Origin: JAGDZR01 sp049115695
Lineage (GTDB): Bacteria > Bacteroidota > Bacteroidia > Cytophagales > Cyclobacteriaceae
NCBI GenBank assembly: GCA_049115695.1
Contig: JAGDZR010000013.1
Coordinates: forward strand, 156,658-220,657
Reading direction: 5' to 3'
Length of the DNA: 64,000 nt
Part shown: piece by piece, positions 54,429-62,581 of the stretch
Numbering within the stretch: position 1 is the stretch's first letter
Layout: each line of letters starts with the position of its first letter
Position numbers and translations under genes: made by a program
Notes under the pieces: model-generated
Databases searched by the model: none
What the model was told of the DNA's origin: nothing
Seen by the model: the letters and a program-made list of their open reading frames with translations, nothing else

Positions 54429-54433
54429 CGATT

Positions 54434-54853
54434 ATGATCTATGTAACCAGAAAGGAACATTTTAACGCCGCACATAAACTTTATAATCCCAACTGGAGTC
54501 AGGAAAAAAACCAGGAAGTTTTCGGCGCATGCGCCAATGAAAATTGGCATGGCCATAATTTCAAACTTGAGGTAACGGTTAAGGGAAAGGTTGATCCTGA
54601 AACCGGTTTTGTGGTAGATTTGAAGCAGCTAGGCGACTTAATCAAACGAGAAGTAGTGGATAAAGTAGATCATAAAAACCTAGACCTTGACGTCCCATTT
54701 CTCAAAGGGCAATTAAACAGCTGCGAAAATGTCATCATTAAATTCTGGGAGATACTAGCCCCACTTGTTAAGGATATGACCTATGATGGAGGGTTGCATA
54801 AACTTGAACTCATCGAAACACCGAAAAACTCTGTAGCCTACTACGGAGAATGA
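54434..54853 (+). CDS. queD: 6-carboxytetrahydropterin synthase (QueD/PTPS family)
   Basis: Converts dihydroneopterin triphosphate towards queuosine. The start at 54434 gives MIYVTRKEHFNAAHKL with zinc His14; an upstream in-frame start would cross the promoter. Zinc ligands His39 and His41 (HGH) and the catalytic Cys33 (FGACANE) are present, with the DHKNLD motif. At 139 residues it is normal. The stop overlaps the lpxB start (ATGA). Confidence 0.93.
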   Translation: MIYVTRKEHFNAAHKLYNPNWSQEKNQEVFGACANENWHGHNFKLEVTVKGKVDPETGFVVDLKQLGDLIKREVVDKVDHKNLDLDVPFLKGQLNSCENVIIKFWEILAPLVKDMTYDGGLHKLELIETPKNSVAYYGE

Positions 54854-55965
54854 AATACTTCATCGTTGTTGGTGAGCGGTCTGGAGATTTGCATGCAGCA
54901 AAAATGATCCAACAAATTCGGTTGAATGATGCAGATGCGGTTTTCGACGGTTATGGAGGGGATTACATGTCTGAGGTGGGTTGTACAATTCATTCTCATT
55001 TCAAAGAGGCAGCATTCATGGGCTTTTGGGAAGTTGTCAAGAACATCTCGAAGATTCGAAAGCGACTGTCTCATTGCAAAGAATTGCTCAATGCACTTAA
55101 GCCGGATGTGCTAATTCTTGTAGACTATCCTGGTTTTAATTTAAGACTGGCAAAGTATGCCAGGAAGAAAGCGATTTCTACAGCGTACTACATTTCGCCT
55201 AAAATATGGGCATGGAAGCAGGGTCGAATCAAAATAATTCGAGCATGTGTAGATAGAATGTACGTCATTTTTCCTTTTGAAGTTTCCTTTTATAAACGAT
55301 TGAATTACCAGACATATTTCCTTGGAAATCCGGTCGTAGAAGAGATACGGGAGCATGTATTAGATCAATCCTGGATAGATAGTTCAATTGACAAAGCCCG
55401 AACAAACATATTGATCATGGCTGGCAGTAGAGAACAGGAAATACGGGCCTCTTTGGAAATGATAAGTGAATTATCAAGCATTCATCCAGATTATTTATTT
55501 TGGGTGGCTGGGGTGGATAGTGTCAACAATGATTTGTATGCGCCTATCAATGACTTGTCTAATGTGAAGGTCGTTTTTGGGAAGACATATGAATTGATGT
55601 CCAGCTGTAAAGCAGCAATCGTTACTTCTGGAACAGCTACATTGGAAGCTGCGTTATGGGGGCTCCCTCAGTTAGTATGTTATCGTACGAGTTCGCTCAC
55701 CTATGCGATTGCACGATTGTTTTTAAAAATAAAGTACATTTCGCTGGTCAATATCTTAGCCAACAAGAGAGTTGTCACGGAATTGATCCAACAACACTAT
55801 ACACCGTCCAGAATTACAGAAGAACTGGATCAGCTCCTAAACAACACGAACAGGATCAAAGAAATCAAAAAGGCATACGACGACATAAAAGTCCTTTTGA
55901 CAGAGAGGAATGCGTCACGTGAAATCGCCACCGATCTGGTGAAGAATTTTATTAAGCCGCTTTAA
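54850..55965 (+). CDS. lpxB: Lipid-A-disaccharide synthase
   Basis: Glycosyltransferase joining lipid X and UDP-diacylglucosamine in lipid A synthesis. The 371 residues have the GERSGDLHAA start, the LVDYPGFN region, the KIWAWKQGR stretch and GTATLEAAL near the donor site. The start is coupled to queD by ATGA. The end overlaps clpX by 14 bases on the opposite strand. Confidence 0.95.
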   Translation: MKYFIVVGERSGDLHAAKMIQQIRLNDADAVFDGYGGDYMSEVGCTIHSHFKEAAFMGFWEVVKNISKIRKRLSHCKELLNALKPDVLILVDYPGFNLRLAKYARKKAISTAYYISPKIWAWKQGRIKIIRACVDRMYVIFPFEVSFYKRLNYQTYFLGNPVVEEIREHVLDQSWIDSSIDKARTNILIMAGSREQEIRASLEMISELSSIHPDYLFWVAGVDSVNNDLYAPINDLSNVKVVFGKTYELMSSCKAAIVTSGTATLEAALWGLPQLVCYRTSSLTYAIARLFLKIKYISLVNILANKRVVTELIQQHYTPSRITEELDQLLNNTNRIKEIKKAYDDIKVLLTERNASREIATDLVKNFIKPL

Positions 55966-57178
55966 GCTTATTGAACTTCGATTTTTCGAATTTCTGTTGT
56001 GCGTACTCTCGAGTAAGGGTGATTTCCTTAATTTCCTTATTGGAAGGAACTTCGAACATCGCGTCTGTAATGATTGCTTCGAAGATGGACCTTAATCCAC
56101 GCGCACCAAGTTTGAACTCAAGTGCTTTCTCAACAATATAATCGAGCGCGTGCTCTTCGATTTCCATTGTTACATCTTCCATCTCAAACAATTTGAAATA
56201 CTGTTTGATGAGTGCATTTTTAGGTTCCTTTAGGATTCTTTTCAGCGCATCCTCATTCAATGGATCTAAATGCGTAAGTACAGGTAGTCGACCAATCAAT
56301 TCAGGAATCAATCCGAAACTTTTCAAATCCTGTGCCGTCACATATTGCAGCAGGTTATCCTTGTCAATCTGCTCCTGATGCTCCTCAACATTGGCAAAGC
56401 CAATGGGTCTGGTATTGACGCGATTGGCAATATGTCTTTCTATACCATCAAATGCACCACCACATACAAACAGAATGTTCTCCGTGTTGACGGTGATCAT
56501 TTTCTGATCAGGATGTTTTCTTCCTCCCTGAGGTGGTACGTTTACACTTGTCCCCTCAAGTAGTTTCAGCAAGGCTTGCTGGACACCCTCACCACTAACA
56601 TCACGTGTAATACTTGGGTTGTCTGATTTACGGGCGATTTTGTCTATTTCATCAATGTACACAATGCCACGTTCAGCTTGCTCAACCTCATAGTTGGCAG
56701 CTTGAAGCAGTCTAGTGAGGATGCTTTCAACATCTTCTCCAACATAACCCGCTTCGGTCAATACTGTGGCATCCGCAATACAAAAAGGGACTTGTAAAAT
56801 TTTAGCAAGCGTTCTCGCTAAGTAAGTTTTACCAGTCCCTGTTCTACCCACCATGATGATATTTGATTTTTCAATCACCACATCATCATTCAGATTGTTC
56901 TGCATCAGACGCTTATAATGATTATAAACGGCTACAGAAATGAATTTTTTAGCTTCGTCCTGACCAATCACATATTCGTCAAGATGTCGCTTCATATCAA
57001 CCGGTTTGATTAGGTTGAAACTTGGAGTTTCAGGGTCACTTTTCGTTTTTAATTCCTCATTTAAAATTTGTTGCGCCTGAGCAATGCACTTATCACAGAT
57101 ATGTGCATGAATGCCAGAAATCATCAAATCGACATCCTTCTTATTTCTACCACAAAAACTACAAGTGACCTGTCCCAT
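55952..57178 (-). CDS. clpX: ATP-dependent Clp protease ATP-binding subunit ClpX
   Basis: Unfolds substrates for ClpP. The N-terminal zinc finger has Cys6, Cys9, Cys28 and Cys31. The AAA+ core includes Walker A GRTGTGKT (111-118), the pore loop GYVGED and Walker B VYIDEIDK. At 408 residues it is normal. Its start shares a base with the clpP stop (TAATG), so the two are translationally coupled, and its stop overlaps lpxB. Confidence 0.97.
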   Translation of the reverse strand: MGQVTCSFCGRNKKDVDLMISGIHAHICDKCIAQAQQILNEELKTKSDPETPSFNLIKPVDMKRHLDEYVIGQDEAKKFISVAVYNHYKRLMQNNLNDDVVIEKSNIIMVGRTGTGKTYLARTLAKILQVPFCIADATVLTEAGYVGEDVESILTRLLQAANYEVEQAERGIVYIDEIDKIARKSDNPSITRDVSGEGVQQALLKLLEGTSVNVPPQGGRKHPDQKMITVNTENILFVCGGAFDGIERHIANRVNTRPIGFANVEEHQEQIDKDNLLQYVTAQDLKSFGLIPELIGRLPVLTHLDPLNEDALKRILKEPKNALIKQYFKLFEMEDVTMEIEEHALDYIVEKALEFKLGARGLRSIFEAIITDAMFEVPSNKEIKEITLTREYAQQKFEKSKFNKLKAA

Positions 57179-57846
57179 TATTTTTTTACTAAAACCTCAT
57201 CAATTAATCCATATGTCTTGGCTTCTTCAGCACGCATCCAGTAATCACGATCTGAGTCTTTCTCAATTTGATCATACTTTTTACCTGAATGATTAGCCAA
57301 TATAGTGTACAGGTCTTTTCTTAATTCCTGCATTTGTTTCAAAGTGATCTCCATATCACTTGACTGTCCCTGCATGCCACCGCTTGGTTGGTGTATCATG
57401 ATACGAGCATGCGGAAGCGCCGACCTTTTCTTAGCAGCACCACCGGCAAGTAGGACTGCACCCATAGAAGCAGCCATACCTGTACAGATAGTCGCTACAT
57501 CCGGACTGACATATTGCATGGTATCATACATGCCTAATCCTGCATAAACGGATCCACCTGGACTATTGACATATAAAAGAATATCCTTTTTTGAATCTAC
57601 AGATTCCAAAAACAGAAGTTGAGCGGTAATTATGTTGGCAATGTTTTCTTCGACCTGCATGCCAAGAAAGATGATCCTATCCATTATCAGCCTGGAGAAT
57701 ACATCTATTTCCCGGAAATTTGTAGGTCTTTCTTCAATGACAGCCCTCGTCATATTTTCAACGCGCTGGGCATACGAATCGAAGGTTTGGCCATTGATTC
57801 CCTGGCCCTTAACCGCAAATTTTCTGAATTCGTCCTTATTAATCAT
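57178..57846 (-). CDS. clpP: ATP-dependent Clp protease proteolytic subunit
   Basis: Serine protease of the ClpXP machine. The triad is Ser127 (GMAASMGA), His152 (MIHQPSGG) and Asp201 (KDSDRDYW). The 222 residues include a slightly long N-terminal segment before the family core. It is 85 bases downstream of tig on the same strand, with a terminator between them, and is coupled to clpX. Confidence 0.97.
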   Translation of the reverse strand: MINKDEFRKFAVKGQGINGQTFDSYAQRVENMTRAVIEERPTNFREIDVFSRLIMDRIIFLGMQVEENIANIITAQLLFLESVDSKKDILLYVNSPGGSVYAGLGMYDTMQYVSPDVATICTGMAASMGAVLLAGGAAKKRSALPHARIMIHQPSGGMQGQSSDMEITLKQMQELRKDLYTILANHSGKKYDQIEKDSDRDYWMRAEEAKTYGLIDEVLVKK

Positions 57847-57876
57847 GTGAGTAATTTAAAATAAACGTGAAACAAT

Positions 57877-57901
57877 AAAAAAAGTCCTAATCAATAGGAC
57901 T
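57877..57901 (-). terminator. Terminator or attenuator between tig and clpP
   Basis: Read on the minus strand: AGTCCTA, a five-base loop, TAGGACT and a seven-T tract. It lies after the tig stop and before clpP, so clpPX expression either needs its own promoter or depends on read-through. Confidence 0.75.
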
Positions 57902-57931
57902 CTTTCTTAACTTCTTTTTTCGATGAAGGGT

Positions 57932-59251
57932 TCATTTAAGCTTTCTAAATTCATCTAAAGAAACGGCTTTTTCTTTTGATGCTATTTTATCCTTCAAGAT
58001 TTCATAAACCTTATTGCCCTGAACTTGATTGTACACCTTCATGTAGTTGTCCCCATTCTCACCTTGCAGATAATTATCTGCAAATTGATTAAGTTGATCA
58101 CCTAGCTGCTCGATGATGGCTGGACCACCAAACTGCTGAACGATCATTTTCTTGGCTTCTTCAACTACCTCTTCGTGCTCAACTTTCACTTCCTCGTCCT
58201 TGGCAATCTTATTTCTAATAAGAGACCATTTCAATTCGGTTGCATAATGTTGATATTCAGTTTCCAATAACTCTTCAGTCATTTTTTCATTGGTCTTGAT
58301 CAACCAGCTTTTAAGAAACTCGTCTGGCAAGTTGATTTTGACCGAATCAACCAGCTTTTCTCTTATTTTATAATAGAAGAAATTCAGTGCTTCTGACTCA
58401 TAGTTAGTTTCAACAGTCTCTTTGACTTTCGTCTCAAATGCTTTTTGATCCTTGATCACGTCCTTACCAAATGCCTTATCAAAAAGCTCCTGATTGACTT
58501 CAGCTGGAGTAACACGTGAAATAGCACTTATCGTCAAACTGAGTTTGTTTTTTACAGCCTTTAACTCGTCTTCAGTCAGTCGACTTGCTCTTTCAAAAAA
58601 CTCCTTGTCTTTGAATGATTTCTTGGCATCAATAGCCAGTACATCATCCTTCTTTAGGCCAATTACTTTCTTAAGCGTAGCGGGAGTCAATTCTTTGGTG
58701 TCTATTGATACTTCCTGGTTAATGCTTTCGTCCTCAGACTTTGCTGTGCCATATATGGTGTCACCATCTGCTGCTTCTTCAGGATTTGTAGTTTCACCAA
58801 ATTGCTTTTGAAGATTTTCTATCGTCTCGTTCAGAACAGCTTTGTCAACCTTGATTTTATTATGATCAACCTTGATCTTCTCAAGTTTTAGCTCAAACTC
58901 TTCTGCGTAACCAATCTTAAAAATAAATTCAAAGTCCTTTTGGTTTTCCCAATCAACTTCCGATTGCTCTTCAGTTGGCATTGGCTCTCCAAGGAATTGC
59001 AGCTCGTTTCCTCTGAGGGTTTTATTCAGCTCTTCAGAAATGATACTATTCACTTCTTCTACAAGGAACGATGAGCCATACATCTTTTTTATCAAACCTG
59101 TAGGCACTTTACCCGGACGAAAACCTTTGATATTTGCCTTCTTGCTAAAATCTTTGATTTTTTGCGTCACTCGAGGTTGGTAATCATCCTCCTTTAAATT
59201 AATTTTAATTAGAGCTTCGGAATTCTTGATTTTATCGATTGTAGTATCCAA
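57932..59251 (-). CDS. tig: Trigger factor
   Basis: Ribosome-bound chaperone that first contacts nascent chains. The 439 residues have the N-terminal ribosome-binding domain with the FRPGKVP signature, a middle region and the long helical C-terminal domain. The core PPIase-type region is not strongly conserved in its usual motifs and may have lost activity. The start is TTG at 59251, which gives the normal family N-terminus DTTIDKIKNSEALIKI; no ATG is available. It precedes clpPX on the same strand, a common arrangement. Confidence 0.93.
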   Translation of the reverse strand: MDTTIDKIKNSEALIKINLKEDDYQPRVTQKIKDFSKKANIKGFRPGKVPTGLIKKMYGSSFLVEEVNSIISEELNKTLRGNELQFLGEPMPTEEQSEVDWENQKDFEFIFKIGYAEEFELKLEKIKVDHNKIKVDKAVLNETIENLQKQFGETTNPEEAADGDTIYGTAKSEDESINQEVSIDTKELTPATLKKVIGLKKDDVLAIDAKKSFKDKEFFERASRLTEDELKAVKNKLSLTISAISRVTPAEVNQELFDKAFGKDVIKDQKAFETKVKETVETNYESEALNFFYYKIREKLVDSVKINLPDEFLKSWLIKTNEKMTEELLETEYQHYATELKWSLIRNKIAKDEEVKVEHEEVVEEAKKMIVQQFGGPAIIEQLGDQLNQFADNYLQGENGDNYMKVYNQVQGNKVYEILKDKIASKEKAVSLDEFRKLK

Positions 59252-59277
59252 AGTGGTAAGGTTTAAGGTTTTAAATG

Positions 59278-59315
59278 AAAAAAACCCTCTTATTGAACGA
59301 GTTCATAAGAGGGTT
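59278..59315. terminator. Strong bidirectional hairpin between tRNA-Leu and tig
   Basis: Ten-bp stem AACCCTCTTA / TAAGAGGGTT, with an inner TGAAC / GTTCA stem and a CGAG tetraloop. It is flanked by an A run on the left (a T run on the minus strand) and ATTTTTA on the right, so it can end minus-strand transcripts from the tRNA before tig. Confidence 0.8.
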
Positions 59316-59323
59316 ATTTTTAG

Positions 59324-59405
59324 TGCGGATGGAGGGACTCGAACCCCCATGCCTCGCGGCGCTAGATCCTAAGTCTAGTGCGTCTACCAATTTCGCCACA
59401 TCCGC
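59324..59405 (-). tRNA. tRNA-Leu(TAG)
   Basis: The minus strand folds as a class II tRNA: acceptor GCGGATG / CATCCGC (7 bp), D-arm with TGGTAGACGC, anticodon loop CTTAGGA with anticodon TAG, a long variable arm (GCCGCGAGGC) and the T-arm GGGGGTTCGAGTCCC. The discriminator is A and CCA is not encoded. The anticodon and long variable arm mark leucine. A terminator follows before tig. Confidence 0.95.
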
Positions 59406-59416
59406 GAATTGGACGG

Positions 59417-59447
59417 CAAAGAAAATAATAATTTATTGAACGGCAAA
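59417..59447 (-). promoter_or_regulatory. Putative tRNA-Leu promoter
   Basis: On the minus strand TTTG (59447-59444) and TTTCTTTG (59424-59417, one mismatch to TAnnTTTG) are separated by 19 bases; the second ends 11 bases before the tRNA. The nine-base repeat ACGGCAAAG at 59413-59421 and 59440-59448 contains both elements. Confidence 0.45.
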
Positions 59448-59466
59448 GCAAAGTAGAGTAGTTTTT
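59436..59466 (+). promoter_or_regulatory. Possible rsh promoter
   Basis: TTG at 59436-59438, a 20-base spacer and TAGTTTTT at 59459-59466 (one mismatch). The box ends five bases before the ATG at 59472. It overlaps the divergent tRNA promoter. Confidence 0.35.
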
Positions 59467-59471
59467 TTAAC

Positions 59472-61670
59472 ATGACAGAAGTAGAGCAGGAGGAAGAGAA
59501 AAAGGAGATAATCCGAAAGTATAGATTGCTACTGAGGCATGCTAAACCTATGCTCAAAGATGGTGACGCTAAGATCATCAAAAAAGCATTCTACACTTCC
59601 ATGGAGGCCCATGAAGGCATGAGGCGAAAGTCAGGTGAACCTTATATATACCATCCCATTGAGGTGGCAATGATTTGCGTTGATGAAATTGGTTTAGGAA
59701 CAACATCCATTGTGGCAGCTTTGCTACATGATGTGGTGGAAGACACTGAGATGAGTCTTTCTCAGATTGAATACATGTTTGGGAAGAAGGTTACGACCAT
59801 TATTGATGGACTGACTAAGATTACTGGTGTATTCGATCAGGGCACTTCTCAGCAAGCCGAGAATTTTAGGAAGATGTTACTCACGCTTTCTGAAGATGTG
59901 CGAGTAATCTTGATCAAGCTTGCAGACAGGCTTCATAATATGAGGACATTGGATAGCATGGCTCGTGAAAAACAGTTAAAAATCGCCTCGGAGACTTCCT
60001 ATATATACGCCCCACTTGCTCATCGCCTCGGATTATATGCAATCAAGAGTGAGTTGGAAGATTTGTGCTTGAAGTTTACGAATGGGAAAGCCTTTGATGA
60101 AATCACAAGTAAAATTGAATTTACAAAAGAGAAGAGGAACAAGTTCATTCGAAAGTTCATCAAACCAATCAAATCAGATCTTGATAATCTGGACATACAG
60201 TATGAGATAAAAGGGAGGCCAAAATCTGTCCATAGTATTGCGAATAAAATGAAAAAGCAGAACGTCACCTTTGAAGAGGTGTATGATCTATTTGCTATTC
60301 GCATCATCATTGAATCACCAATTGAATCAGAAAAGGCACTTTGCTGGCAAGTGTATTCTGTAGTCACGGATTACTACTCACCGAACACCGATCGTCTCAG
60401 AGATTGGATAAGTATTCCTAAAGCTAATGGTTACGAATCACTTCACACCACGGTGATGAGTGACAAAGGTAAATGGGTAGAAGTCCAGATTAGGACCAGA
60501 AGAATGGATGAAATTGCTGAAAAGGGATATGCAGCTCATTGGAAATACAAAGAAAATTCACCTAAAAACAGAGAAGATGTAGGGCTCGAAATGTGGATCA
60601 ACAAGGTCAGAGAAATAATTGAACAGAACAATACCAGTGCTCTTGAGTTCGTCAATGACTTCAGATCCAATTTCTATAATGATGAGGTTTTCGCCTTTAC
60701 GCCAAAGGGGGATCTGATTACTTTACCATATGGAGCCACGGCCCTTGATTTTGCTTTCGAAATACATACCGAAGTTGGAGCTACATGCATTGGAGCCAAA
60801 GTTGACACAAAGTTGGTTCCGCTTAACTATGAGTTAAAGAATGGGGATCAACTTGAAGTGCTCACATCCAGGAAGCAAAAACCCAATGAAGATTGGCTTA
60901 AAATAGTAACTACATCTAAGGCAAGAAGTAGTATCAAAGAATCGCTTAAAGAAGAAAAGAAAGCATTCGCAGCAGAAGGGAAGGAGATTGTTCGGCGCAA
61001 ACTCAAGCAAATGAAACTACCTTTTGAGCAAAATGTTCTTGAAGAATTGGCTCATTACTTTGGGCTTAAGAAACCCCTTGATTTGTACTATCTCGTTGGT
61101 ATTGGAAAAATAGATCATGTTGAAATAAAGGCGTTCAGGCACAAGAACAATCTGGAAAAGACAAAACCTCAGGTTCCAGAGATTTCCAAGAAAAAGAAAG
61201 CCAAGAAGGAACAAACGGATCAGGACTTATTAATGATCGGAGGTGACATGGACCTTTTCGATTACAAATTCGCGAAATGCTGTAATCCTATTCCAGGAGA
61301 TGATGTTTTTGGTTTTATTACAATTAATGAAGGAATAAAAATCCACCGCACAAGTTGCCCCAATTCTCCTGAATTGCTTGCTAGCTACGGATATAGAGTG
61401 GTTAAAGCAAAATGGACCTCCAAACACGCCATTGCCTTTCTCGCGGGAGTTAAGGTTACGGGTACTGATCGCTTAGGTATCATCAATGATATTTCCAATG
61501 TCATTACGAGTCAGCACAAAGTAAATATGCGAGGATTGACGATTGATACTGACAATGGAGTTTTTGAAGGAGAAATACAATTGTATGTCGATGGCACGGA
61601 ACATTTGAATGCTTTGATCAAAAACCTCGAGAATATTGAAGGAGTAGTGAATGTGGCACGATTCAATTAA
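59472..61670 (+). CDS. Bifunctional (p)ppGpp synthetase/hydrolase (RelA/SpoT family)
   Basis: Stringent-response enzyme. The HD hydrolase domain is intact with His61, His86, Asp87 and Glu-Asp at 90-91. The synthetase domain (about 240-360, with YESLHTTV), the TGS domain (about 405-465) and a C-terminal ACT domain (about 660-732) follow. As both catalytic halves look intact, it is likely a true bifunctional Rsh. 732 residues is typical. fur follows after 96 bases. Confidence 0.96.
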   Translation: MTEVEQEEEKKEIIRKYRLLLRHAKPMLKDGDAKIIKKAFYTSMEAHEGMRRKSGEPYIYHPIEVAMICVDEIGLGTTSIVAALLHDVVEDTEMSLSQIEYMFGKKVTTIIDGLTKITGVFDQGTSQQAENFRKMLLTLSEDVRVILIKLADRLHNMRTLDSMAREKQLKIASETSYIYAPLAHRLGLYAIKSELEDLCLKFTNGKAFDEITSKIEFTKEKRNKFIRKFIKPIKSDLDNLDIQYEIKGRPKSVHSIANKMKKQNVTFEEVYDLFAIRIIIESPIESEKALCWQVYSVVTDYYSPNTDRLRDWISIPKANGYESLHTTVMSDKGKWVEVQIRTRRMDEIAEKGYAAHWKYKENSPKNREDVGLEMWINKVREIIEQNNTSALEFVNDFRSNFYNDEVFAFTPKGDLITLPYGATALDFAFEIHTEVGATCIGAKVDTKLVPLNYELKNGDQLEVLTSRKQKPNEDWLKIVTTSKARSSIKESLKEEKKAFAAEGKEIVRRKLKQMKLPFEQNVLEELAHYFGLKKPLDLYYLVGIGKIDHVEIKAFRHKNNLEKTKPQVPEISKKKKAKKEQTDQDLLMIGGDMDLFDYKFAKCCNPIPGDDVFGFITINEGIKIHRTSCPNSPELLASYGYRVVKAKWTSKHAIAFLAGVKVTGTDRLGIINDISNVITSQHKVNMRGLTIDTDNGVFEGEIQLYVDGTEHLNALIKNLENIEGVVNVARFN

Positions 61671-61753
61671 AGGTATAACCACCAGAGGGAGCTTTCTCCT
61701 AGTTGATTGGTGATCTTATTATGATCTCCATCTGATTATAACAGCTTACAAAC

Positions 61754-61761
61754 TATCTTTG
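61754..61761 (+). promoter_or_regulatory. fur promoter -7 box, five bases before the ATG
   Basis: TATCTTTG, a perfect TAnnTTTG, ends five bases before the fur ATG at 61767. The arrangement TATCTTTGCG-n3-ATG is the same as at queD. The -33 is weak. Confidence 0.5.
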
Positions 61762-61766
61762 CGGCT

Positions 61767-62234
61767 ATGACGCAAACCGAGACTTTACTGGACGAGGTTA
61801 AGAAAATATTCATGGCACATTTGGAGCAAAAGAAATTACGCAAGACTCCAGAGCGATTTGCCATACTTGAAGAAATATATAGTCGAAACGGGCATTTCGA
61901 TGTAGAATCCTTGTATGTCAGCATGAAGGATAAAAACTATCGAGTAAGTAGAGCAACTGTTTACAATACACTTGATCTGCTTGTCGATTGTGATTTGGTT
62001 ACCAAGCATCAGTTTGGCCAAAGTCAGTCTCAATATGAAAAGGCGTATGGGTTCAGACAACATGATCATTTGATTTGCACAGATTGCAATAAGGTCGTTG
62101 AGTTTTGTGACCCTAGAATTCAAAACATACAAAACACAGTTGGAAAACTATTGGAGTACGAGGTTATCCATCATTCTTTAATATTGTACGCCAATTGCAA
62201 AAAAATCAATTGTGAAAATAAACCACAATCATAA
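61767..62234 (+). CDS. Fur-family metalloregulator
   Basis: Transcription factor that senses metal or peroxide. The N-terminal winged helix (about 1-85, RKTPERFAILEEI and SRATVYNTLDLL) is followed by the dimerisation domain with HDHLICTDC and the second Cys pair in ANCKKINC, which form a structural zinc site. Whether it is Fur, Zur or PerR cannot be decided from sequence alone. It has a likely own promoter and is followed by the STAS gene two bases after its stop. Confidence 0.92.
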   Translation: MTQTETLLDEVKKIFMAHLEQKKLRKTPERFAILEEIYSRNGHFDVESLYVSMKDKNYRVSRATVYNTLDLLVDCDLVTKHQFGQSQSQYEKAYGFRQHDHLICTDCNKVVEFCDPRIQNIQNTVGKLLEYEVIHHSLILYANCKKINCENKPQS

Positions 62235-62236
62235 CT

Positions 62237-62581
62237 ATGAACTATTCCCATGATTTAAAGGGAGATGGATTATATCTCACTTTCTCCGGTGATCTTATTG
62301 GAGAAAATAACGGTCCGGAACTGGTAGAACTTGTAAGCGATAACCTTAATAATGGAGTGAAATTCTGCTTTATCGATATCGCCGACGTTAGATATATCAA
62401 TAGTAGTGGTATTGGTGTATTAATTACGATTTTGACGAAATTCAGAAATAAGGATGGAGAACTCTTTCTGATCAATCCATCAGATCATGTCAAGAAGCTT
62501 CTAATCATCACCAAACTAGAGGCTATTTTCAATATTGTATTAAGCGAAAACGAAGCGCTCGAAAAAGTTAAGAATCTTTAA
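62237..62581 (+). CDS. STAS-domain protein (anti-sigma factor antagonist type)
   Basis: The 114-residue protein is a single STAS domain with the phosphorylatable Ser in INSSGIGVL (Ser56/57) and a C-terminal helix. Such proteins bind a kinase/anti-sigma partner; none is in the window. Its stop overlaps the purA start (TAATG), so it is coupled to purA. Confidence 0.9.
   Translation: MNYSHDLKGDGLYLTFSGDLIGENNGPELVELVSDNLNNGVKFCFIDIADVRYINSSGIGVLITILTKFRNKDGELFLINPSDHVKKLLIITKLEAIFNIVLSENEALEKVKNL

Noticed and set aside
60020..60367. 115-codon minus-strand frame within rsh
   Set aside because: Antisense to the conserved synthetase region.
61671..61753. Terminator after rsh
   Set aside because: GGAG-CTTT-CTCC at about 61688 is only four base pairs and has no T tract.
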